Part shown: positions 45,146 to 57,400 of the stretch, one piece after another
Layout of the letters: the number at the start of each line of letters is the position of its first letter
Position numbering within the stretch: the first letter of the stretch is position 1
Source: Panonychus citri
Lineage: Eukaryota; Arthropoda; Arachnida; Trombidiformes; Tetranychidae
Assembly (NCBI RefSeq): GCF_014898815.1
Contig: NW_026515516.1
Location: forward strand, 1,240,001 to 1,304,000
Reading direction: 5' to 3'
Length of the DNA stretch: 64,000 nucleotides
Translations under genes and position numbers: made by a program
The notes under the pieces: model-generated
What the model was told of the DNA's origin: nothing
What the model saw: only the letters and a program-made list of their open reading frames with translations
The model's database searches: none

Positions 45146-46013
45146 CATTTCCAAAATAATTGTCTTCAATACTGAATAACCACTGGTCACTCAGCATTCG
45201 ATCAAGAATCTGAAACATTAATAAAAGCACTTTGATTAAAACTTGCAATGAATAAACATTCAAAGACATTGAATGATTAGTTGATTGCAATTATAACCCA
45301 ACGAATCGTAAAATGTTGATCATGATGATTGATATCAAATTATTTCAATAGATTCAGTAAATATCGACTCATCGGTAAATTTTTGATCCAATTACAAGAC
45401 TAATCATCAATAAGAATAGAAAATGGTCGAACTATCATAAATCAATTATCAAGAAGCTCGAACCATGTTATTGTATTATTTAACTGTTTTCGCTTAGATG
45501 ATTGATTAACCAACGAATTATTCAAATACTATTTCCATGAAAATTAGACTTTTTAAGAAGTTTTTTCGATTTGCTTAATCAAAATGGCAAATGAAAAGTG
45601 ATCTATTGATATCAAGCTGCGTGGAACAGTTTTTATTATAACCAAACCAGGTACTAGAATAAAATGATATCATGATTGTATTATCGGTCAATTTTCGAGG
45701 AATATGTGACTGAACTCAGCGGGAGTTTCATACCTTCTCATTGAGAATCAATTTTTTTCTTTTCATAAATCGTTCAATTGTTTGAATAGATTTTCACGTT
45801 GATGCAAATTGACCGTTAGAACTATGAAATATGTACATGTATTATATGTTATTTTATTTACCAGAATACAGAATTTATGATGCTATTAATAGAAAATGGG
45901 TAAAAATTAACAGGAACATGAAAAGAAACACTGATTCGCTGGTAAGTCTAAAGATGAAATCGTTAACTCAACTTCCAAATTTACGTTCTGAGTTTCAGTT
46001 TATACATGTATCG
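45146..46013. other. Spacer between receptor copies 3 and 4
   Basis: The stretch 45480-45720 is repeated at 47470-47715 (CTGTTTTCGCTTAGATGATTG, CAAGCTGCGTGGAACAG). The array therefore grew by duplicating whole gene-plus-promoter units. No gene is seen. Confidence 0.6.
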
Positions 46014-47165
46014 TTATGATTGACTTAATTGCTTTTCTTTGAACAGATCAGGAGCAGCCAAAGCAAGAGTTAAGGATATTGTTGCTAACGAAGATACAAA
46101 ACTGGGAGTGATTACGAACAGATTAGCGAAAGTAAATCCAACATCATGTCGATTGATTCGATCCAGGAAAAAGTTTACCTGAAGTTTTAAAGAAAGAAGA
46201 TTGAACAAAATTCGTTTTTTCGTCATAAGGACTTACCTCATTAACTACTGATTGCTTATTCGATACACAGATAGAAAGTCGATAAACTTTGGCATAACAT
46301 TTGACCGATAAACAGTTAATGTAAACAAGATGATAAGTTAAGAATACAAGATAGGAAACTTGACCAGAGAAGAATAACATCTTGACCAAGAATGATACAT
46401 CACCGTGAAACAGATCCACGAAACTAAGGTAACAGGTAATGATCGATTGGAAATAATAACTTGTGATAAATATCGAAAGGAAACAATTGAGGTTCTCAGT
46501 GATTTCAATAGTTTCAATGTACATTAACCGAGAATTGTGGATCTTTACAAAAATATCAGAATCCTTTTCATCAATCGAATCGATATTATGAATCATAACT
46601 TTGAAACACGATTGAAGGTGAACACAAGACTCAATCATGAAATTACTAAGAATCAACCAAGTAAAAGCAGCCATTAAATGTATGAAATAAATAACAATCG
46701 CTCGAGACAGACCTTGAGATCCATTAATATAACTATTTATAATGTAGAATGGTCCATTATTATCAGAAAAGACTAGAATCTCGTAAGAATACATGATAAA
46801 GTTGAATATTCGAAGATATTTTCGTTGTTTGATTGAATGTTCATTAGAAATAGCGATGAACCGAAATAAAATTTTATTTATATCGACAATTAATCTCCGA
46901 TACTTACTCCGTTGGTATATCATTATTGATACACTGATTCCAATGTTTACATCGGAGATTAAATAAAAAGATGATTGTAATTCATTTCTGGTTTGAAGCT
47001 CATGTATACAGAATTTATCAGAACTCTTAAAGCTCTATATGCGCACATGATAATCGCAACAAATAGACCAATTGCCAGATCATATTTTCTGTCTGATTGT
47101 AATGAGCGGACAAATAATCCCGAAGGTTTAATTAAATCAATTGTTCTCTCATTAAGTTGATTCAT
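46014..47165 (-). pseudogene. Gustatory-type receptor copy 4, frameshifted
   Basis: Exon 1 spans 47165-46237, which is 929 bases where intact copies have 930. Exon 2 is 46178-46014 (55 codons) and intact. The start MNQLNERTIDLIKPSGLFVR is fine. The frame is lost after SFKPEM, where 26 bases replace the 27 of copy 2, and resumes at SDVNIGISVSIMIYQRSKYR in the next frame. Apart from this the sequence is well preserved, including the splice sites and CLSVKCYAKVYRLS. It is a young pseudogene, a segregating allele or a sequence error. Confidence 0.7.
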
Positions 47166-47889
47166 TATTTCTCACAAAACTATCCTCAATTATTATCGAT
47201 GTTGGTTAATCACTGGTCAAGAATAAAGTAAATTATGATCCAGATTATCTAATCGATACATAATTGTCAGCAAATAAAATATTACTAAATGAAAATTACG
47301 AATTGACATTTGTATAATAATCGCTGACAGTTTAATGATATATTGGATACTCATTGCTTTCAATTATCACGAAGAAATTTTATTAGAACCACAATTTTTG
47401 ATCCAATTACAAGAATTATCATCATCATAAGCATAGAAAATTTGTTATCAGCTAGAAATGAGTTCGAACTATTTTATTGTATTATTTAACTGTTTTCGCT
47501 TAGATGATTGATTAACCAACGAATCATTTAAATACTATTTCCATGAAAATTAGACTTTTTTAAGAAGTTTTTTTCGTTTTGCTGAATCAAAATGGTGAAT
47601 GAAAAGTAATCTATTGATATCAAGCTGCGTGGAACAGTTTTCATTATAACCAAACCCGGTACCAGAATAACATGATATTATTATCGATTAATTTTCAAAG
47701 AATATGTGACTGAACTACTGAACTGGAGTTTCGTACCATCTCATTGAGAATCAATTTTTTAATAAATCATTCAACTGTTTAGAGAATTCGATAGATTTTC
47801 CCGTTAATTCAAATTGACCTTAAAGATGCATACAATTTGTATTCTTAGTTTCAGTTTATACTGTACGTTTGTTGTTATGATTGATTGAA
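47166..47889. other. Spacer between receptor copies 4 and 5
   Basis: Contains the repeat unit shared with 45480-45720 (see there). The left part is the promoter side of copy 4. No gene is seen. Confidence 0.55.
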
Positions 47890-49048
47890 TTACTTTTCTT
47901 TGAATAAATCAGGAGTAGCCAAAGCAAGAGTTAAGGATATTGTTGCTAACGAAGATACAAAACTGGGAGTGATTACGAACAGATTAGCGAAAGTAAATCC
48001 AAGATCTTGCCGATTGATTCGATCCAGGAAAAAGTTTACCTGAAGTTATCATTAAAGAAACAAAATAGAAAACTTAATTATATTTGAATTATCAGCCATT
48101 TTTATTTCAAAATTATTACCTCAGTGGTCACTTGTTGGGATATTGATGAGCAAAGCGAAAGTTGATAAACTTGATCATAACATTTAACCGATAAACAGTT
48201 GACATAAACAAAGTGACAAGTGATGAATATAATATAAAAAGCTTGACCAGATATGAACAAATTTTTCAGCAGGAATGGAGTATTATCATGAAATATTTCA
48301 ACAAAATTGAGATAACAAATAATAGTGGATTGAACGTAAAAACATGTAATAAATATTGATAGATAGCAATCAAGTTTTCGAGTAATTTGAATACCTTCAA
48401 TGTAAGTTAATCGGGTATTGTATATACGTTTAAGAAGATCAGGACGATTTTCATCGATTGAGTCAATATCATAAAGCATAACAGTGAGATATGATTGAAG
48501 GTGAATACAAGATTCAATGATAAAATTATAAAATATCAACCAAGTAGAAGCCGCAATTGAGTGTAAGATGTAAATCAATATTAATTGAGATGGAACTTGA
48601 TTCCCATTAATATAATCTTTGATAATGTAGATCAGTCCATTGTTACCAGAGAAAATAAGAATCTCGTAAGAATACATGATAAAGTTGAATATTCGAAGAT
48701 ATTTTCTTTGTTTCATTGAATATTGGTTAGAAATAGTTATAAATTGAGACAATACTCTATTTATATCAACGATTAATTTCCGATAGTTAGACCGTTGGTA
48801 TATCATTATTGCTATACTGATTCCAATGTTTACATCGGAGATTAGATACCAAAATTTGTCGAAAATAATTTCTTTTTGAAGCTCGTGTATACAGAGTTTA
48901 TCAGAACTCTTAAAACTCTGTAGGCACACATGAAAATTACAACAAACAGACCAATCGCTAAATCAATTTTTCGGTTTGATTGTAATGAACGAACAAATAA
49001 TCCCGAAGGAACAATTAAATCAACTGTTCTCTCATTAAGTTGATTCAT
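47890..49048 (-). pseudogene. Gustatory-type receptor copy 5, frameshifted
   Basis: Exon 1 is 49048-48120, again 929 bases and one short of 930. Exon 2 is 48039-47890 (50 codons, ending ATPDLFKEK). The frame starts MNQLNERTVDLIVPSGLFVR and slips at SFK, where AAG stands for the CCAG-type sequence of copy 2. It continues in the next frame as EIIFDKFWYLISDVNIGIS. The rest is intact, including CLSVKCYDQVYQLS. The lesion lies within about ten codons of that in copy 4 but is a different change. Confidence 0.7.
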
Positions 49049-49411
49049 TATTTCTCACAAAACTATTCCCAATTATTATCGATTCTGAAAAACTACTGAC
49101 TAATAAAAAAAGTAAAATTCATTTTGGATGTGATTATTGACACTTACATTGTCGTTGTCATGAAAATGATTATTAAATGAAATTATGAGTAATCACTTGC
49201 TATTATTTGTAATCATAGAACAATTTGAAAATCTATTGCTATCAATTATCTCTAAGAAATCGTTGATAGTTTTCTTCAAAATGATCGATAAATAATATTG
49301 ATTTGGACAGTGTAGCATTCGCTAATGTTGATTCATGCATGTTGATTGGGGAGTAATAAGAAAAAACTTTTAATTGTTGAACTGAAATTGACGATTGTTT
49401 AATAAAATTTG
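49049..49411. other. Spacer between receptor copy 5 and ABCC gene 3' end
   Basis: AT-rich and homologous in part to 43209-43450. It holds the promoter side of receptor copy 5 and the 3' flank of the ABCC gene. No gene is seen. Confidence 0.45.
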
Positions 49412-52400
49412 TTAAATCTTTGGTTCGACTTGTTGATTATTTTCAACTGACTTGATGTTTGCACTTCTTTTTGCGATTCTGATCAGATTATCTGCTGAAT
49501 CTTTTCCTGTTGCTTGAATCATTGAATAGAATAAACCTTCTTTATCGTCAACCAATGAAGATGGATCACCAAATTGAGACACTTGACCTGCGTCCATGAC
49601 CAGTATCTTATCTGAATCGATGATTGTCTGTAATCTATGGGCTATTGTTAGAACAGTACAATCGGCGAATCGTTTTCGTATTGTTTGTTGGATCAGTTCA
49701 TCAGTAGTTGGATCAATATTTGCCGTCGCCTCATCGAGAACCAGAATCTTGTTATTAGCTAAAATTGCTCGAGCCAAACAAACAAGTTGACGTTGACCGA
49801 CACTCAAATTGGTTCCACCGTCAGTTAATGTCGCATCCAATCCTCCCATGGAATCAACGGGTTTCTTTAATTGCGCTTGACCCAATGCTTCCCAAATCTC
49901 GACATCACTTTTAACATTAAATGGATCTAAATTATATCGAAGTGATCCAGTGAAAATTATCGGTTCTTGGGGGATGATCGATATTTTCCTTCGTAAATCG
50001 TGCAGTCCAATGTTCGCAACATCGACTCCATCAATGATTATATGTCCTTCAGGTTCTGTCATCCTGAAAAGCGCTGTCATGATTGAGCTTTTACCGGCAC
50101 CAGTTCGACCAACAATTCCAACCTTTTCTTTTGGTTCAATTTTAAAGTTAAGATCACGAAGAACTGGAGGTTTATCGGCCTCATATCTAAGGTTTACATT
50201 GAGAAAAGTAATTTGACCTTCATCAGGCCAAGATTGTCGTGGTTTATATGGAGGTGAAGCTTCTAGTTCAGCTTCAGGTGGAATATGTCGCATCTCTTCA
50301 ATCCTCTCAACGGAAGTCATCATGGTTTCCACTTCGGTCCATTGTCTCATACCCCATTGAATACCCGATGCAAGGCCAATAGTAGATGTTATCACAAGTC
50401 CAACTGAACTTCCATTCAATGAATCGATAGCAAGAAGACAAGTTAACACAACCATAAAGGTGAAACAAACTGTCGTTGTATTGATGAGAGTTATAAAGAA
50501 ACGAGATGATGCAATCCAAGTGAAATAAGCGGAAGTGTGTTCATCTTGAAACACATCGAAAGTATCTCTGAATCTTTCTTGTGCTCTAAAAGCTCTGATT
50601 GTGGTTAGACCATAAAGTGAAGTTGAAAGGTGAGAGAAAACTGGAGATTTTGTCACACCTTCGAGTCGTTTAACATCTCGAGCAATGTTCACATATCGAG
50701 ATCGTATGAAAATACAACATGAAAGTAATATCACAGCGGGAACAAGTAGAAAAGGAGTAATCACAGCCATTAGAACCAAAGCGGCAAAATTGTTACTCAA
50801 AATGGTAACAGTGTCATAGAAAGTTGCAGGAAGAAAATCGTCTATCATTCCCATGTCACGAGAGACTCGATTCAAAACGATACCTGGAGGGTTATTGTCG
50901 AAAAACGATATCGGTGCTCGAACAACGGCTTTGAAAAGTCGATTGTGTAAGCGAATTGACGATTTCATGCAAACGGCAAAAAAGGCAAAGTTTCGAGTGC
51001 AACACCAAAGGAAAAGGATAATCGTTATTCCAGCAAAAAATGCGATGCTCTCATTTTGCGAAAAATGGTCAACAAAAGTTTTATACTCGAATGTCCCATT
51101 GGAATGAGTAGTCTCTTTGAATGAATCGAATCGTCCCTTTCTCTCCATCGAATCAGCCCACAATGATAGATAATATTCAACGAAACTGGTCAGTGCTGCA
51201 GCTCCGACAATATAAACGACCCAAAATGGGAATAGAAATATGGATATTCCAGCATTAACATAAGTCCATAGAAAATTTTGCTTCAATTTGATACCAGAAA
51301 GTTCGTGAACACCGGTGTCCTCAACTTCATCGATTATCGCCAGATTATCAATCTTGGACATTTCTTCGTTAACCTCAGCACAGATCGAGCTTATCGAACC
51401 ACTTGCATCGGGAATAACCAGTGATGAAGTTCTAGAACGAAGAGATGATCGAGAAGATGTTAATCCAGCCAGTGTTTTCTCTGGTGTCTCTGGCATTTTC
51501 GCATGTTCAACTTCTAGAACTTGACTGTATTTAATGAAATCTGAGCCCTTTTTCAACAGTTCCATGTAATCACCATAGCAAACTTGTTCTCCATTTCGAA
51601 TGAGTAAAATTTGATCAGCTGATTTCATGAATTGTAATTGATGAGTGACAAGAATACAAATCTTATTTGATAAGAAATCTTTTATACTATTCTCGAAAAT
51701 ATGTTTAGCTACCGGAGCATCGACAGCTGATAATGGATCGTCCAGTAAATAGATATCAGCCTGAGCGTAAAGAGCACGAGCAAGATTGATTCGAGCTCGT
51801 TGACCACCACTAAGAGAAGCACCTCTATCACCGACAATCGTTTGATCACCAGCAGGTAAGATTTCAAGGTCACGTTCTAAGGCCGAAACATAAATGACTC
51901 TTTTATATCGAGTTGAATTGTAACCATTTCCAAATAGAATATTTTCTCGGACAGTTCCTAATAAAAGAAAAAGAAATAAAGTCAAAATCAAGAGTAATAA
52001 TCGATTACTAAGATGATCATCATAATCATCATCGATTTTCGTACCTGCAAATATCCACGATTGTTGAGATGCATAAGAAACAGATCCAAGTATTTCGGCT
52101 GTTCCCGCTTTCGTTGTGATCTCACCAAGAATTGACATTAACAACGATGTCTTACCAGCACCAACTGGACCAACGATGGACAATAGTTTGCCAGGTGAAG
52201 CTTCAAACGATATATCTTTCAATATGGGCTCTTTATCATCTCTCCATGAAAGTGTCACACCAGAAAAAACGATCTTCGGCTTTTTAACACCAGCATTCCA
52301 AAGACCTCGACTTAAATTGTCCGTCAGTTCACATTCAGGTAGAAGTAAAAAGTTGCGTATACGTTTGATTGCTATCAATGATTCAGCTCCAGTAGAAATA

Positions 52401-54439
52401 CCCAATGGAATGAAAAGTGTAACAGATAATTGTAATTGCCGAATAAGTGACATCGCAACGAAAACAGTTCGAGCATTCAGCTGATTACCAAAAAGTACAA
52501 AAGTTACAAGAGTTATAAACATAATCAATTTCTCGGCAATGGTTCCAAGTCCAAGATTCAATCCACGCAGATAAGCAGCCCAACGGATCTTAGCGACTTC
52601 TCGTTTTCTCGCATGATCAACTAACGATGCTAAAGGTTTCTCCCAAGCGTACATTTTGATCACTCTCATTGCGGGAATAAATTCATTCATAAGGCGAATC
52701 CGTTCATCGGTTAAAAATGCTCCACTCTCACGAAGTTTACCAAAAGCTTTTCCCATGAACGTTTGAAAAGGTACATAAAGGAACAAAACTAACAGCCCAA
52801 TGATGGTGGAAACATGGAGCATAGGCCACAGTATAACGATAGAAAGAATGACCTCCATTGGACCAACGATCAGAAAGAAGGGAAATTCTGATGCAAGATC
52901 GAAACGAGAAACATCACTTGAAAGTAGATTAACAATCTGACCAACAGTAGTTTCACCAAGAGATGCTTGTGATAATCGTAATGATTTACAGAAAATTAAT
53001 CGACTACAGGAAACCCTTATATCGATACCAAATTTTCGTGCCAAAAACCAGTACATATTGGCCACATAGGTAACGAATATTTGAGTTGCGACCACACCGA
53101 ATGCGCTTAAGTAGATTCGTCTCTTGACCTCTGAACTTTGATCGTTTTTCATATTATATTCATAAAGAGCTTCAACCAGAGATCCCATGCAAAGTGTCTG
53201 GGAGATATTCATTAAACTCTACAAGATATAATGAGGGAAAAAGATAATTGCAAGGAAAAAATGTCAATCATTGTGATGATTAAACGTCAATTGTTTGTTT
53301 GGAAGATTTTAATTCTCAGAACAAATTAAAAGTCAAGTGTAAACAAAATCATTTCATTTCAATGTTAATTACTGTTAATCAGATGACGAAATATTAATAA
53401 TAATCATATTTCATTGGAAAAACAATGTTTCTGTTATTTGTTATTCGATTAAATTACTAATTACAATTGGACTGTTGAAGATCAATCAAGTCAATTAGAT
53501 TGATTAATTATTGATCTAAAGTAAGAGTAAATTAAGATAACTAATCAAATGTCAATCATAAGAAAAGTGGGTAAGTTACTTTTTCCTTCAACAATTGAAC
53601 TGAATCGAGATCTCAACTCTCTCTCTCTCTCTCACTCTGGTGACATTATCATGGCTGAAGAAAAGATTAAGGTAACAATTGAGGAAAAATCTAAAACATT
53701 AATGGATTAGTGAATAGAATGAGTTAATTGCGTAATGAAAATACTGAAAGATATTTATAATTATCCTAGTAAATTGAACGATTCAGAGATATAGTGAAAG
53801 TGAGACCATGGAAACTGAATCTAGAGCAAGTTTCATCATGATGATCATCAAGTGCAATAGAAATTGAAATGATGCAATTTGTAAGTACATTTTGATACAT
53901 TGAAATTGATTATTTCACGATTCAAATTCTAATTGAATCAATTAATCAACTTACCTGACTGAAGAGCAGGATAGATATAGATGAATAATGCCAACCGAAT
54001 GCTTTGATTATCGACCAACCTAAACTTGGTTCACCTCCATTTTTACACTTCTTAAGTTGCTCATTCCATTTTCTATTGATTGGTCAAGATGGAACACAAT
54101 GGTCAGTACAATTAATCAATCGAATTGAAGAAACAATCTAATCGAGATAAATACAAATATCTATTAATACACTTACGATTCAAGTCGCTCTCCGACTCGT
54201 TCTGATTGATCATATTTTGGACATTGTTCGAGATCATTGGGCTTTAATCGTTTCTTTTGAAATTCGAGGAAAAAACTAGACAACCAACTGAAAGACGAAA
54301 ATTTGAAGATAAATTAGTTGATTAACAATTGGAATTAATTATTTGAATCAATTTTTACTTACAAGAAAAATAATTTAGATAAACAATTAGCTGAATCATA
54401 TGATGATTTTTTGTAAATTGTTGATTGTTGATTGACCAT
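49412..54439 (-). CDS. ABCC-family transporter, MRP4/ABCC4-like
   Basis: Five exons (54439-54363, 54287-54177, 54072-53955, 53218-52045, 51957-49412) sum to 4026 bases, giving 1341 residues, close to human ABCC4 (1325). Order: short cytosolic start without an extra TMD0, first transmembrane domain, NBD1 (Walker A GPVGAGKTSLL, signature LSGGQRARINLARALY, Walker B IYLLDDPLSAVD), linker, second transmembrane domain, NBD2 ([51 protein letters not shown]). Both sites look catalytically complete. It should export organic anions, conjugates or cyclic nucleotides, and many mite ABCC genes respond to xenobiotics. The last intron (51958-52044, 87 bases) is a multiple of three and stop-free, so a retained-intron isoform adds 29 residues just before NBD1's VRENILFG. 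Confidence 0.93.
53614..53634. repeat. (CT)n microsatellite in ABCC intron
   Basis: CT dinucleotide run of about 20 bases in the intron between ABCC exons 3 and 4. Confidence 0.8.
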
Positions 54440-57400
54440 AATTAGAAATGATTATTAATCAATTGATATGTGTTGAGTTTAAAATAGTAGTAACAATGTG
54501 ATGAATTAAAAAATTTTGTCTCAAATTGTGAACAATTTAAATGGTCAATTGTAACATTTTAATAACAATTAGATGATCAGGAAGATGATTAATGAAAATC
54601 TAATGATGAGAAAATTAGATTTCAATGTCATTAATAAAGGATAAATGTTGATTATTGATACGATTGTTGTTCAAAGTAAATCACTTTGATGGGTTTAGTG
54701 GATTTTGTTGAGTTAATTACTTAGACTTTTGTTGAAGAGACAATTAAGTCCACTTTTAATTGTAAATACACTAATTAAATTGTCTTTTGTAAAGAGATCA
54801 GGATAACAACAAGAATGAGATGTGTGTCTCTTATTAGTGTCTACACTTAATGATGTTCATCTCAAGACTGAAGCTCCATCTTAAGATAATCAAATCGCTG
54901 ATTTAATTGATTGGATATCAAGTTACAATTGATAAGAAGATGAATTGTTATCATAAAAACAAATTGAATTATCACAGTTTAAGGTAAGAGAAGTGAAAAT
55001 CTATCCACTTTTCAATACTGTTGATGTTTTGGTTTTGGTTTTGGGTCTGAATTTTTCATTCCATGGGTTTGAACTTTTCGAGTGAATCAGCTGAGCTGAG
55101 ACATGCTCAGCTCGAAGTGATTCAGATGACGAAACTTTTGTGTTTTCTTTTGCTTATTTTCTGTCTTCTTCTCATTCTCTTGTTAATTAGTAACACAATC
55201 AAGTTAAAGATTAATCAGTTAACAATTGGCCAGCCGAAAAGATGATAACTTCGAGACCATCGACTTTGTCAAGTTGAACTTGCCGATCTTTTCATCTACA
55301 GTTGAAAGAATCGATTGAAAACAAATCGGCTAATCCTTTATCCAATCAGTTAATCAATGATTAGTGGGATACAATTAGAGGCGATGATCAAATGTTTCTA
55401 TTTACGGATTAATTACAATTATTGATATTTGATGACAATATTATGTTACAAGATCAATTCGACGTGGGCAAAGTTCGTGCCGAAAGTTTGGACTTTGTTT
55501 TGTTTTTCTTGTCACAAAGTTGGTAAATTTTCACCTCCAAGCTAATTGTAATTGTAATTATCGACTATTAACTTGCTGCCATCTCTTGGTGTTGATTTAT
55601 CTTTTCTCATTGGATCGAATCGAATCAAGTTTCTCTGTGATACATATTAATAGTCAGAGGAAGAAAATGATCTCGAAAAGTTAATTAAAATTACTACACG
55701 AATTAGGGGAACATCTAAATGATTAGAAAATGAATTAGATTAAAACAAAGAAAAAACCATCACCTGTAAATCAAGTTAATCAATAAGAGAACGGAGGCCA
55801 AAACAATCAACTTACCTGTATTCTTATTGATATGGATAAGATTTTATCGATATTCACGATCAGATCATTTAATTGATCGCTCGCACAAGTTGATTGTTTC
55901 ATTAAGTTTTTTCTTCTCATTCTAATTTGTAAACAGGAAAGTTAGTTAATTAGTTGAGATTCGTTTCCTTCATTTGTGCTCAAAGTAAAATGTTTGTGGA
56001 AAACAAACTTTACTCTACTCATGAAGACACGAAAGTTAAATTAATTAATCAACTAATTAACGTGCTTAATGTAGACAATAAAAGAAGAACAAATTATAAT
56101 TATTATGTTAGTAATGAGAAGATTTTGTTAGGTGAAGTTATTAATTCTTTGGATAGATGGCGATGCTGGTCCGTTTCGAAAAAGTTCTAACCGAAAAAAA
56201 AAAAATTTTCTTTTCTCAAGTTGGTTTGGTTTCTCTGTTTATTGAGTTAATCTTTTTTCTTTTCATTTTGTAGGAATTATTTGTTGTTTCTTTTAAATCA
56301 AATTGAAGAAAAGATTTAATCTCTCAATGGATTAGAATTGAACTTTTTTCTTGGTGAATTTTAACCGAGAAAATTGTTGAAATTTTGTTTTCTCTTTTTC
56401 TATTCAAGAAAGACTAAGACAAACTTGGAATTATAAGGAAGACAAAGGTAAGTTTTTCTTTCATTCTCTTGGTATTTTAATGTGATCAAAGGTGATAGAG
56501 GAATGAGAAAAGGTGAACAAGAGGAAACTTTGGTGGTAGTAGAGATAAAAAAAAGTAAAACTCTCATGAGAGGTAAGATATAATCCAGAATTTAGAATGA
56601 GAATGAGAAAACGAAATAGTTACTCTATCATCACGAAAGTAACAAAATCTCAAGATTTTTGGATAAAATGAAAAAATCTCACAGAAAATCAAAGTGATAT
56701 CAGGGACACACAAAGGAATGTATCAGTTACCATGTAGGAAGAGAAGCGGCTGAGAGAGTTTAAGAATCAAGATCGAGTCAAAAAGTTGAGAAAGAGAATA
56801 AAAAAATTGCGAAACCAGAAAAGCGTAACAAATATCAGATTCTCATGAGATATTAGCTGAATGAGAGAGAGAGAGAGAGAGAGATAACAGAATTTATCTC
56901 TTTGAATAGAATTTCTATTCTCTTACTTACCTTTATCACCCCTTGAGTTCATATTCTCTCATTATTTTTTTTCTCTCTTTTTTCACCATTATTTTTTTTC
57001 TGTCTGAACAATATTCATCTTCAGAGTTAACCAATGAATTCCAGGGCATCAAAAGACAAATATATTCCCTAATCGAAATGTTAGTGTTTAATTAACTAAT
57101 ATACAAACAGAACATGGTAACACCGAAAGAAAAAATAAAAAAAGAGAAAAGAAAAGAAAAATGAAAAGATCAACAAAATTCAATCAATATTCAATTTCAT
57201 CAGCATTATAATCACAATTATCTTATATCTAAAACCTTGGTGAGGTTAAAAGAAACTGATGATTCTCATTATTTGTATGGATCATCCTGAATCTTTAATA
57301 ATAAATGAATCGTTCATCTCTAATGTTATCACAATATGATGAATGAGCATCACAACAAGTTACCAGTAAGTATTATCATACAAGAAGACATAAAGAAAAA

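Noticed and set aside
55063..55245. 60-residue plus-strand frame with a Leu/Ile-rich helix
   Set aside because: Short, low-complexity hydrophobic run; likely chance in AT-rich DNA.
55954..56190. 78-residue plus-strand frame
   Set aside because: No recognisable motif, no homologue that I know, isolated in a gene-poor region; not enough to call a gene.
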